Source of the DNA: Gracilariopsis chorda | Lineage: Eukaryota; Rhodophyta; Florideophyceae; Gracilariales; Gracilariaceae | DNA length: 64,000 nt | Assembly (NCBI GenBank): GCA_003194525.1 | Contig: NBIV01000111.1 | Span: forward strand, 124,001 to 188,000 | Direction: 5' to 3' | Part shown: in pieces, positions 23,099-33,667 of the stretch | How the letters are laid out: the number at the start of each line of letters is the position of its first letter | How positions within the stretch are numbered: position 1 is the stretch's first letter | The notes under the pieces: model-generated | Database searches by the model: none | What the model was told of the DNA's origin: nothing | What the model saw: only the letters and a program-made list of their open reading frames with translations | Program-made: the position numbers and the translations under genes

Positions 23099-24769
23099 AT
23101 GAACAACAACAACAACAACGGCAACAACAACGGCAACAACAACGGCAACGCCGGCAGCAACAACGGCAACGCCAGCAGCAACACACCGTTACAGTACTTC
23201 TCCGGACTTCATTCCGTGCCTCTACCGCAGAGCGGTCTCTCGACTCCTTCGCAACAAACAGGCGCAAATGGGAGTGTGGCTCCCACGGGAGGGTATCTAA
23301 TGGCAGCGTGGCCGTCGTACGACATGCTGGTCGGGCTGCAGCCTTCGCAACATGCGATGACTCTCTGGTTGGCGCCGTGGTTCCACCTGACTGCGGTGTT
23401 CAATGATGCGCTTCTGGCGATGTATACCGACGGAAACGGAATGCTCCCGGGGGACGTTCCGGCAATCGTGACCACTTCATGGGATTGGCGCAATCGCATA
23501 GCGATACCCGTGCACACGGTAATCCGACGGGGTCGGAAATCAGCAGCTTCCGCGCACGCGGCGTTGGTCTTACTCGCTCATCAACGGCTTCGCCGGGCTC
23601 CCTTTGAGTATCCCATCCCCGATGGTATGGGCTCCGACATCGGATTGTATCGCACCCAAGGTGCAATGGGGTACCTCGACCGCCTCGCGGGTTTGGAACC
23701 ACTCTTGTAGAGAAGCATTCCCGCGGCGCGCCAAGACGCAGTGTGCTGGACACGACCGATCATTCGGGCTGAATTCCGCTATATGCGTCGCTTAGCGAGG
23801 GCCAACTTCTTGTCTATGATACGCTTTGAGCGGCGAGCACGGTCCCGAATCGGGTATTTGATTCTGTATCAGAACGTAGAAGTCGAACGCATCCGCGTGG
23901 TCAACCGACGGGGTAGGTACGTTCCGATTCCACCGTGGTGGTCGCATCTCGAAGCGTGCCGAGGTTGCTACATCGAGTTGCCTCCCGTGATCACGTATTA
24001 TGGCTCATACCTCATCGAGGATCCTCAGTCCGGGCTCTGGTCCGTGGTGGTCACCGAATGGGCGGTCCGCGCAGCGGCTTTCATCCTCTGGGAGGTTTAT
24101 GACCAGTACAGACTGTGTTTCATCCCGTTGCGGGTCCGTGCCGCCATCCCAGCGCTGGACTTACGAATCCCACTAGGTGGTGAGGCAAACGCTGACGAAG
24201 TAGTGGGGCTCCTCGATTTCATCGACCAGGTTGACTGGGCTTCAGTTCCTCTAGAGCAGAGTGGGCGTACTGCCGGTAGCCGGATACAGGACCTGTCGCC
24301 AGGGCGTCGAACTCCGCTCGCGGGTTACTTCATCTACTTCAACCCTTGGGAGGGGCATGAGATCTCCGCGGAGGAAGCGAACGAGCTCCGGTTTGCACCG
24401 AGATATATCCAGGAGGGGCATCCGACTGGGTTTGTTGACGCCGATGAGTACTACAACGTCTACGACGGTGAGGATCCGATGTTCGACAACGAGCCCGACG
24501 AAGGTGCCGGTCACGCCGAGGCGGAGGGAGAACCCTATGGTATGGATGCTTCTGGAGTCGCCCCTGCGAGTCAGCCGTCCAATCCATCGGTCAGTCTTCC
24601 CACTGGTGAGTCCTCTACGCCAGGTGAGGCGAACGTGGCGCCTGCGGGTCAGGCTGCCGTGATCTCTCAGTTCCTCCGCCAAGTGGGGCTGGGAGGTAAC
24701 GGGGCCAGTGGCGATGTCACCGCGATGCGGGATGCTCTGATAGCCCGACTCCAGGGAAATAACCACTAA
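23099..24769 (+). pseudogene. Antisense gene of element A (novel conserved protein)
   Basis: Lies between pol and the 3' LTR on the strand opposite to gag-pol. The start at 23099 is chosen because element B's homologue starts with a similar Asn-rich Met (41681); the frame is also open from 22913. About 556 residues: an Asn/Gly-rich N-terminus, a conserved central region with LEACRGCY (residue ~284), SGLWSVVVTEWA and AGYFIYFNPWE, an acidic patch (VYDGEDPMFDNEPDEG), a Ser/Pro/Gly linker and a conserved C-terminal helix (GDVTAMRDALIARL). B keeps the same motifs (LEACRGCY, SGLWSVIVTEWA, FIYFDPWE, DDPMVDNEPEE, GDATAMADALAYRL). One amber codon at 23708 falls near a Trp in B, so it probably came from TGG. 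I do not recognise the fold; no transmembrane segment or catalytic motif is obvious. Function unknown; accessory, regulatory or structural roles are possible. Confidence 0.75.
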
Positions 24770-24894
24770 GGTGGGGGCAGTTCCAACCAGTAAGGGGGCG
24801 TGTTCCCTCACCATGGGGGGGCAACCTTGTGATGTAGTGTAGTCCTTCGACTAGTCGGTGTTCCATCGATCGTATCGAATAAAATCCAAGTTGA

Positions 24895-24942
24895 CTTTTG
24901 TTTCTTCTTCTTTCCTTTCCTTTCTTCCTTTCCATACCACAG
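24895..24942 (-). other. Polypurine/polypyrimidine run between the convergent genes of element A
   Basis: The plus strand is TTTGTTTC followed by repeated TTCTTCTTTCC units; the sense strand is GGAAAG-rich. It sits between the pol stop (24983) and the antisense gene stop (24769). It could act as an internal polypurine primer, a transcription stop for convergent transcripts, or simple sequence. B has a shorter pyrimidine-rich run at about 43496-43515. Confidence 0.45.
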
Positions 24943-24982
24943 CTCGATCCTTCATTTCCTTCCTTCCACCGCAGTGGCTTGC

Positions 24983-27900
24983 TTATCCCACTTGGGCGTG
25001 TATCACCGATGCCGGGATTCCTGTTCGCGTTCTGCGATGATATGAAACCACTTTCGAACGTGGGAGGTGCTCTATCGGCTCATCCGAATCATATTCGGGC
25101 CCGAAACCGTACCAGCGTACGCGGTACTGGATGTAACCATCTGGATGGTAAGAATGTTCCACAATGTGGTCAACGACAAACTCCTGTTTGTAGACTTCCG
25201 GGCCTCGCCGTGTTCGCATTATCGCGTCCTGCACGGCAGGCTCTACCACCACTGGTGGGTTTTGTACCGTCTTTCCCGGAAGGGGCATGGCTTGGTACTG
25301 CCTTTCCATGCCCTTTGAGGGGTCATTAACCGGTTTCCGGGTAGGTTCATCCGTTTCGCGGGTCTGGAGGTCCTCGGCACGGCCGTTTGCGTCGACCACT
25401 TGATGGTGCGTATCGAGACCCTTGCTGTGGGTTAAAGTATCCCGCTTCGCGGTTTCTTCACTCCTTGAGGGGGCTTCTATTGACGATACCCTTTGAGGGG
25501 CTTCTAACGCATCTAAAAGATGAGCATCTGGGTCGCGAACCACAGGTTTGTGTGTAGATATCCGTCTTGACGGGGGTGCTTCAGACGACGAAGTCGGTTG
25601 CACTACGGTGCGTCGTACAGTACGCGTCGATTCGCCTCGGGCGGTAATTGGGGCCTTTGCCGTCCGTACGGTGTCGGGGTCACGTGCCGTTTGCAACGGA
25701 TGGTCGAGGGTTGTCCGCGCCGTGTTGCGTTCCGCCTCCTCACGTGAGGGCGGTTGCAACGGTGCTGCCGGTGTGTTGTCTCGCTTCGGCGACGAATTAT
25801 TTCCGTCTTTGACGTGCTTTCCTTCCGGAGTGACCGGTGCGACTTCGGCGACACTGTCGGGATCAGCCGAGACACTCGGAGTGAGTTCGCGACTGCGCGA
25901 TGGTCCTAAACCAGAATCCAGCTTACTGGTCGTTTTCCTTCCGTCCTGTACGGTGTGCTTGCCCGGCCTGGCCGGTGTGTTCTGCCGTGCAGTAGGAGTT
26001 ACCACGTCCGGTGTAGTCGGCTCAGAGGATCCCGCGAGGGCCTGCTCTGCATTATCCAACGTAGCTGTTGTTGACGAACCGTGACCCACGGAATGCGGAT
26101 CAACGCTCGACGGCACAGCCGGTTCAGTATCGCGAACGCGAATAGTTTCCTGCAACCATTTCACTTTGGCGAGAGACTTCCCACTGCGTGGTGCATTTTG
26201 ACGACTAGAATCCCGGTGGGGAGTGCGATCTGGCGCAGATGCGGTAGAACTTCCTTGAGAGGGTTCAGCGGTAGCTGTAGCGCGCAAATGCGAAGATGGC
26301 ACGTCAGTAGACGGAATTCTCGGTCCACTATTGTCCTTTTCGATGTTTCCGGAGGTCCGTGCACCACGGTTGTCATGACGCGACGAAGCGGTTTCAGTCT
26401 CTGGACGAGAGTTAGGTTTCTCCTCCCCCTCCTTAGGTGGAGCGGCATGGGGAGCGGTAGAAGCGCCCAAACTGCGGGGATAGACACCGCGCGGTGGCGT
26501 CAGAGAAGAAAGGCCATTCGGGCCTGCGTCCGATAAGGACGGTATAACTGAGAGTCCCCTTGAAGTGTGTGGCAACACAGAAGGCCTGTTAACCACAGAT
26601 GTGGGTTGTTCCACTGGGGTGTGTTGGTTCTCATCTTGGTAAGCAACCTCTACAGAGGGTGGCGGTGCCATAACAACGCGATCGCGGGAAATCCGCTCAT
26701 GAGCGTCGTTCATTTCCACCACTAAGGTGTCGTTATCCACTGATATGAACTTGTAGGGACCGTCCGCGACGGGTGAGAGCTTATGCCGTTTCTCCCTATC
26801 AGGGTTCCAGTGCTCCTTACGGACGAAGACGTAGTCACCCTCCTTAATTGGCGGTGCTGTACCTCGTACAAGAGAGTCAAAATCACGCATGTACGCGGCC
26901 TGTGCTCGTGCCATGGAGCTACGGGCGACCAGGATTAACTTCGTAAGCCACGCTTTCCATCGTTGGCGATAATCCTTCACGGAAGGGAAGTTTGCCAGCG
27001 TAGGCTGGGGTTCCAACGCTACGGCGGGCGGATGACGCAAAAGTACCAATTCAAATGGAGTCAAACCCGTTGTACGGTGTACCTGTGTGTTATACGCAAA
27101 TGTCAAGGCGTCAGTGTACAGGTCCCATGTTTTGGGGTGATCAGCAACGTAAGAACGGAGAGAGGCTAACAGCGTTCGGTTAAACCGCTCGACCTGCCCA
27201 TTACACTGGGGGTGGTAGGTCGTTGTGAACAGATTCTTGATATCGAGAATCCGACACACGTCCTCAAAGAATCGCGATGCGAATTGCTTTCCGTTATCAG
27301 ATAGAATGTTAACCGGTGGTCCGTAGACAAATACCCAATGGGTGACGAAGGCTTGCGCCACCGCGAAAGCGGATATCTTCCGTAAAGGTACGGTGCGAAC
27401 CAACTTGGAGAAACGATCCGTGATAACGAGTAAAAACTTATGTCCACGCTTTGTGGTGAGCAGCGGTCCCAAGAGGTCAATTGCGACAAACTCGAGAGGG
27501 GCCCGTGCTGGAAATTACTTCAACTTCGTTGAGTGCTTCCGGAGTTTGACCCGGTTTTTGGCACACTCCGTGCATGACCGCACAGTCGCGTAGCAGTCTA
27601 CAGCCATGGCTGGCCAATAGTAACTCCGTCGCAACGTGAGGTAAAGTTTCCGTCCACCGGCGTGTCCACCAAGTTTCGCATAGTGCGACAAGTGCAGCAC
27701 TCTAGATTGTAGAGTATGCGGTACCACTACCTGTGGGGTTGTTTGAACCGTCCTGACGAGGTATCCAACATCATTCACCTCGAAAGGGAGTTGCGCACCG
27801 CCATTAAGTCGGGCGCGAATCTGAGTACAGAAGGGATCACTTTGTTGTTCTCTGACCATCTCCTCCGGGGGTATTGGCACGAAATTACCGGGTGGGGGTT

Positions 27901-30570
27901 TCTGAGCATCGTCCGAGACGAGTAGTGCGTCCAGGTCATCATCCGATTCCGGTTCTTCATCCTTGTTATCGGGTTCACGGTCCGGGTTCTCCGGTTCTCG
28001 ACCGTCGACGACGAAGCAAGGAATGTCCTGGTCCCCAGCGGCTAGAGTTTCACCATCCGTGGGTAAACGCGACAGCGCGTCCGCCTGAGCGTTCTTTGTG
28101 CCCTTCTTGTAGATCACCTCGAAGTCGAATTCCGCAAGGCGGAGCCTCCAACGCATTAAGCGGCCTGATGGTTCAGAGACTGTCATGAGCCATCGTAATG
28201 ACGAGTGATCCGTGTAAACGGTGAAGTGCACACCCATGAGATAGGGGCGGAGAGTGGAGAGTGCCCACACAACTGCAAGACACTCTTTCTCCGAGACGGA
28301 GTAATTGCGCTCGTGAACATTCAGTGAGCGTGATCAGTACCCAATAGGGGTTCGTTCTCCTTCGGGAGTTGTCTGAAAGAGAGCGCAACCTACTTGGTAG
28401 TCACTAGCATCCGTGTCTACAGTAAACGGTAGTCCGGGTTTTGGTAACGATAAGATCGGTGCTGATGTTACAGCCTCCTTGAGGGAGTTAAACGCCTTCG
28501 TCTCGACGGACGTAAAGGGTTCCAATTTCGGTGGTTGGCCTTTCCGCAAGAGCGCGTTCAAGGGTGGTGAGATATCCGCACAAATCGGGATAAACCGTCG
28601 ATAGACGTTGACTAATCCTAGAAAGGAGCGTAGTTCCGTTTGAGTGGCGGGTTCCTTCGCTTGACGGAGCGACTTAACTCGAGCTTCCTCGATCATCACA
28701 CGCCCAGGGCGGATTATGTGGCCCAGATACTTCACTGTATCTGTAAAGAACTCACATTTCCTCAACTTGAGAGTAACTCCAGCTTCACGTAGCGTGGTCA
28801 TGATATCTCTCACGTGTGTGAGGTGGTCATCCAGATTATCTGAGAATACTATGATATCGTCCAGGTAGACGAGGCATGTACGCCATTTGAAGCGAGCCAG
28901 TAGTATGTCGATAGCACGCTTGAAAGTAGCGGGGGCATTGGTCAAACCAAAAGGCATCCGTTTGAAACGGTAGAGTCCGGAGTGACAGACAAAAGCAGTC
29001 TTGTCGCGGTCCTGTTCCCTGACGGGCACCTGCCAGTATCCCCAATTGGCGTCTAGAGCCTTGAAAACGGTAGCATTTCCGAGTGAATCGATGTACTCAT
29101 CCATTCGTGGGATCGGGTACACATCCTTGATGGTTACGGCGTTCAGTCGACGGTAGTCGATGCAAAAGCGCCAGGATCGATCCGGTTTCGGAGCCAGTAC
29201 CACTGGGGATGCCCACGGCGACTGAGCCGGTTCTATTACTCCAGCTCGGAGCATCTTTTCCACTTGGAATTCTTCCTCTTCTCGAGCTTTAGGGCCTGCC
29301 CTATAGGGGTGCTGAGCGATCGGCCTGGTATCAGGTAGCAAGTCAATCCGGTGCTCCGTTGTAGTAATCTCCCCTAGGGAGCCATCCCACATCGTGGTGA
29401 AATTCCGTAGCATCTCACGGAGACGTTCACGGTGCGATTCCGGCACATGACCGAGGTCAAGTTCCTCGAGTTCTTTCACGGGATCAATCCGGTCGTAACT
29501 CGTTGGAACCGGCTTAGCATCCGAGCATTTCGGCATTTGGACGGTAGTGTCCTCCCCCTCCTTAAAGTGAACGAGACCGAGGACATCGGCGGCGGTCATT
29601 CTCGTGGGAACCATCGCGGTGGGGTGGGGCATTACCGAACCAATGACTTGGTTTTTCACCAGTGACTGGGGCGTAGAGCCTAGATTGGCGACCAGCACGT
29701 TGAACGGTTTGTCGGGCTCAACTTGAGCTACTCCATTCGCCACGGCGAGTTGATACCTATCATATAAGGATGAAAGGGGTTGAATTACTCGTAAACCGTG
29801 TTGACGGGAAGTGACTCGTACCCAAACTTGAGATTCCGGGGGAAGTTGGACAGACGCGGCAACGCGGAGCTTTGTAGAGTCCCGGGAAGCCGGTGGGGGT
29901 TCCTGCGCAGCAGGTAATGGAACGTGCTTCTTCGAGGCACGTCGTAGAGGACGACGTACGATCGAAACGGAGGAGCCGTCTTCCATTTCCACACGTCTTA
30001 GACGGGGCCTGATGGCATCGACGAATCTGTCACAGAAGTCGCATCCCAAGATCAAAGGGGCGGCAAGTTTCCGACAAACAATAAAGTTGAGTTTCACAAG
30101 AAACGAGCCAAGGCGCACGACCAGGTCGATTGTCCCAACCGTTGATAACGGGTTATCATTCGCATCCGCGACATCCGGTATCACGCCATGGCGGATCTGA
30201 GACTGCAATGACGGTGGCAGGAGCGACTCAACGATGAAGTTCGGGCCTGCACCTGTGTCCAAAACAGTGAGAACTCGCACCATAAACTGGGTGGAAAGGC
30301 CAAGGTCAGCATATACCTTGTAGTTTCTCTTTGCCATTACCAAAACTCTGTCCGGGAACCGGTTGTTTCGAACACGTTTCCACGGTCGACGCAGAACACT
30401 AAAGTGTTCAGAGTTCACGTCTGAGACGGCCTGTTTCCTAGTAAGGATTTTGACCGGGCAGCGAGGCAGTGAGGCCTCGGGCACCTTCAACCTCAACTCT
30501 GAGGGCGCCTCTCCCGTAGGGGAGACTCCCGAAATCAGTTTTCCTGAGCCCGTTCCGCCTGAGGCGGGGT
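24983..30570 (-). pseudogene. Element A pol: PR-RT-RNase H-IN-chromodomain
   Basis: A single minus frame of ~1860 codons, interrupted only by TGA (28332-28334) and TAA (near 27514). Protease has VLDTGAGPNFIV (about 30250). RT has WRFCIDYRRLN, MPFGLTNAPATF and YLDD at 28856-28867. RNase H has VDTDASDYQVG and TDHSSLRWL. Integrase has the HHCC finger (HYAKLGGH...CTEC) and the D-D-E core: AIDLLGPL (just after the TAA stop), NILSDNGKQF and CNGQVERFN. A ~400-residue Ser/Pro-rich linker leads to a C-terminal chromodomain (VVDHIVEHSYHPDGYIQYRV, about 25190-25050), which in chromoviruses directs insertion to marked chromatin. The frame opens at ~30570 in the -1 frame relative to gag, overlapping gag's last codons. 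The TGA sits where Trp is expected (TGG to TGA). Confidence 0.9.
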
Positions 30571-32649
30571 CTCAGAATCCTGAACCACTAGCAGTGGAGC
30601 GCTAGCGGGGGTGTCTTGTCGAACAAGACGGGGGTTAGTGACCTGCTCAGCAGGGGAAAGCAACGCGTGTCGCGGGTTCGTATCCGGGATATTCCGGGGG
30701 AAGTCCGTCTTCGCTCGTAAGTACGAGGCAATCGGAACGGTCTGCTTCTCCGCTGGAGCAAGGGCTTCATAGTTACCGATCACTCGGGTTACTTCTCTCA
30801 AAGTGAGGATGCAGTCCGGTGAAATGTGACCGTGTTCGTAACATATGTGGCATATGACTCCAGAGCGTGGGGGCGTCTGACCGGAACGAGCATCCGTGTG
30901 TCTCACCGCTGGGCGGGTATCCTTCCATCCGGGACGACTCTGCCGTAGGGCACCATTCGAATAGGGAATGCGAGGTCCGTGAACACGGGGTCCGTCAACA
31001 TACAGCAGGGAGTTCTCCTGGGCTGTGTCGTAGGACGCATCCGTCGTGGACGGCAGTTCCGTTGTCGGAATAGACTGAGCACCGGCCTGAGCGAGGTAAA
31101 CGTTATCGTAGTCCCTTGAAGGGCGTCCACTCGCTGCTAGCGATAAGGATGGTGAACTGGCTTCCATCATCAACGCCTTGGCGGGACGAGACTTCGATGC
31201 AGGGATACGAGCTCGAAGTGCATCACCTTCCGCTTGCGCGTGTTGAATCAATTCCAGGTAGGTGGTGTTACGACGATCCTCCCGATATCGGGCCACCAGC
31301 GTACGGATTGCCGGATTAAATCCATCGATGTACATGGTGCAGCGTTCTCCAGACGAGTAAACATTGCCACACCTGTGGAAAGCCTTATTAAGGCGTACCG
31401 AGAATTCGGTTTCCGTCTCTCCTGATTTCTGGCGGGTATTGCGTAAAGCGAGAATAGCCACCTGAATAGCGTTGTTCGTCGCGTAGGATCGCAAGAGGTA
31501 CTGAACCGCTTCCGGCCAGCACGTTACACCTCCTTCGGAGGCTCGGGAAGAACCTCTTACAGAGTTGTACTGATCCTCGGCGAGGCCACGTAGAAAATAC
31601 GGTAGGGCAATAAACGCCTGTCCTTCGTTCATACCAAGTATGTCCGCTTCGGAAACGAACCTTCCGAGGAAGTCTAACACCAATATGGGATCCTCTCCAG
31701 AAAAGGACTGGTTACGAAGGGAAAGCTGCATACGCTTTATGCAGTCCTTCACTTTACCCGTGCCACGGGGTATACGATCCAATGAGGAGTCCTCAAGCCG
31801 ATAATATCGGTACGATACCAACCTCTTGTAGAGGGGATTAGTACATTTGAGTTCCCTCAATCCTAAGTGTTTCCTTCCCTTCCTCCGGGGGCGAATCACA
31901 CCATGGGTGGAAGAAGACCGTTTAGAATGGGACGGGCGTCGGCGACGATCATCGTCCGACGAAGAATCCGACGACACCGAACCATCTGAATGGTGAGAAT
32001 CCTGTGAAGACAGGGAGGAATCCGACGAGTCGGGATCGTGCTTGGGCTGCTTCTTACGAGTGCGGCGGGTAGAATCTTTCTTCTCGCGCTTCGCTTTTTG
32101 CGAGACAGCAGCGGCCTCACCCGGGACGTTGTCATCCATCAAGATAGTTTGCTCCAAAGTCCTCAGACGGGCACTGACACGATCAAATCGGGTTTCCACA
32201 TTCTCAACATAGTTGGCAGGGCCACCAAAACATTCCAACACAGTGTTGACATCCGCCCTTAAAAGGCGAATGTCCTCAGCCAAATCCTTCATAGAAGAGG
32301 TATCAAACCTGACACGCAGGACTTCAAACTCCTCCACGAGGGCATTGTGTGCTTCACGCATCTCCTCAAGCTGCGCTTGGACACTGGGGGGGGCGTCGGT
32401 ATCGGGGTCTCCCCTCCGGGGTGCAGCTACATCGGCAGAAGCCGGGTCGACACCAGAGTTGGGAGCGTCCTTCAACGCCTTAGGCGGGGGTTTCTGTGCT
32501 CTCGACGAGTCTTGGCCCTTCGACTTGCCTCTCAAAGTGGCAAGTCGAGGGTGGCCAGCGGGGGCCTTCGAGATCTCTGCCTGTTCCACGTCACTGACGG
32601 AACGACTCCGCGTGACAACGGGTTCGGCGGAGGATGGTCGCCGAGACAT
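30535..32649 (-). CDS. Element A Gag polyprotein
   Basis: Uninterrupted 704-residue ORF. ATG at 32649 is preferred over an upstream alternative start because MSR-x-P-x-SAEP is conserved in B (51258). N-terminal third: Ser/Arg/Lys-rich with RTRKKQPK and Ser-Asp runs, plus a helical segment (DLAEDIRLLRADVNTVLECF). Middle: capsid-like (DFLGRFVSEADILGMNEGQ; RQKSGETETEFSVRLNKAF). C-terminal zinc knuckle CHICYEHGHISPDC (C-x2-C-x4-H-x4-C) binds genomic RNA. The last codons are CAG GAA AAC TGA, and pol starts in the -1 frame just there. This is the only full-length undamaged gag in the window, so it could still be made. Confidence 0.88.
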   Translation of the reverse strand: MSRRPSSAEPVVTRSRSVSDVEQAEISKAPAGHPRLATLRGKSKGQDSSRAQKPPPKALKDAPNSGVDPASADVAAPRRGDPDTDAPPSVQAQLEEMREAHNALVEEFEVLRVRFDTSSMKDLAEDIRLLRADVNTVLECFGGPANYVENVETRFDRVSARLRTLEQTILMDDNVPGEAAAVSQKAKREKKDSTRRTRKKQPKHDPDSSDSSLSSQDSHHSDGSVSSDSSSDDDRRRRPSHSKRSSSTHGVIRPRRKGRKHLGLRELKCTNPLYKRLVSYRYYRLEDSSLDRIPRGTGKVKDCIKRMQLSLRNQSFSGEDPILVLDFLGRFVSEADILGMNEGQAFIALPYFLRGLAEDQYNSVRGSSRASEGGVTCWPEAVQYLLRSYATNNAIQVAILALRNTRQKSGETETEFSVRLNKAFHRCGNVYSSGERCTMYIDGFNPAIRTLVARYREDRRNTTYLELIQHAQAEGDALRARIPASKSRPAKALMMEASSPSLSLAASGRPSRDYDNVYLAQAGAQSIPTTELPSTTDASYDTAQENSLLYVDGPRVHGPRIPYSNGALRQSRPGWKDTRPAVRHTDARSGQTPPRSGVICHICYEHGHISPDCILTLREVTRVIGNYEALAPAEKQTVPIASYLRAKTDFPRNIPDTNPRHALLSPAEQVTNPRLVRQDTPASAPLLVVQDSETPPQAERAQEN

Positions 32650-32744
32650 GTGTAGACCAAAAACTCCCACGAAATGGTAAGAAACCAAAAGTTTGGACAG
32701 TGAATCTCCGAGGAGAGGTAATACAAAACCTAACCGTTTCCGAT

Positions 32745-32764
32745 TCTAGGTCGGGAGACCACTT
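32745..32764 (-). promoter_or_regulatory. Primer-binding-site candidate of element A
   Basis: In sense, the bases following the 5' LTR are AAG then TGGTCTCCCGACC. TGG plus ~14 bases is what pairing to a tRNA 3' end (…CCA) requires, offset by 3 nt from the LTR. B has AAG then TAGTCTACCGACT at the same position, a decayed version. The primer tRNA cannot be named from the sequence alone. Confidence 0.5.
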
Positions 32765-33667
32765 TGTAGTGCAATACCCGCAAGCGGGACAACACACGAA
32801 CACGTTCGGAATCTTCCTCTCACGAGGGTAACACAGCGAACGGAGCCTCTCCGGATGAGCACGACGAAGTCGGGTTGTAAAGCCGAGGCTCACCCTCACG
32901 CCAAGCGGGGAGAGTTGAAACGGTAGGATTAGGATCACCACGAATGGGAAAACAGCCCTTCCAAGGAGTACGAGTCCACGTAAGTGGGGGAAGACGTCAC
33001 GGGATACCGGCACGAGAGACACGCGTCAGCGGTGACGAGCAACCACACAAAGGGGTAGGAACCACGAGAGTGGGGTAAGGGAAATACGGGGGATGCCCGA
33101 TTGGGGGCGACGGGGGTGTGGGCCAACGGGACCACGGAAAAAGGTACAAAAGAAACCCTATACAGGGACGAGAACACGGCGGTGGTGAATTAGGTGACAA
33201 GTGCCCAAGGCAGTGATACTCCTAGTGACGCAGGGTGGATAGGTCTACCGTTAGTAACGCGGCTTTACCTCCGAGGAGTGTAGAAGACTCGCGAAAGCGG
33301 AAAAGACTTAGAGCCAAGAACCCTGGTTGGGGAAGTTTACTCAGTGTCAGGGCGAGGTCGCCGAGCCACTATATAGTGTAGTAATCTCCCTACTGTAGCG
33401 TAGATAAATAATAAATAATAAATATAAGTTAACTAAATGTCCACACCGTGGTGCCAACCTCCTCTTGACTATCCGTGTCACACGTGGTCCACTCACGCCT
33501 TGGGCGGCACACGGCGCATGCACAGGTGTGCACCTGGCGCACAGTGCGGATCCGCTGAGGGCTGAGACACCCGCTAATAGCGGTAGTAATCATAAACACG
33601 CGAAAGTGGCAAAAACATCAAGTCCACAGGGCATCGCTGAGTAATCCTCCTTGAGGATTGCACTTCA
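32765..33667 (-). repeat. Element A 5' LTR (right copy)
   Basis: 903 bp matching 21975-22877 with about 18 differences counted by eye. It interrupts the pol frame of element F at 33668. Confidence 0.95.

Larger units (their letters stand above)
21975..33667 (-). mobile_element. Element A: chromovirus (Ty3/gypsy) with antisense gene
   Basis: An 11.7-kb LTR retrotransposon in minus sense: 5' LTR 33667-32765, PBS-like site, gag, pol with C-terminal chromodomain, antisense ORF, PPT, 3' LTR 22877-21975. The two 903-bp LTRs differ at about 18 positions by eye (~98% identity). LTR ends are TGTAGTGCAAT and ATTGCACTTCA. No target-site duplication is present (CTAGC left, ATTAG right), and the flanks come from different broken genes. 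Gag is open; pol has two stops and the antisense gene one. It is fairly young but not autonomous as it stands. Confidence 0.9.

Noticed and set aside
24251-24814. Minus-strand 187-codon ORF over the antisense gene of A
   Set aside because: Shadow of the conserved plus-strand frame; composition is Arg-rich as expected for a reverse frame and no matching protein appears in B.
25548-26084. 178-codon plus-strand ORF opposite the A pol linker
   Set aside because: Shadow frame of the Ser/Pro/Thr-rich linker of pol. No homologous frame of similar length was noticed in B, unlike the antisense gene at 23099.
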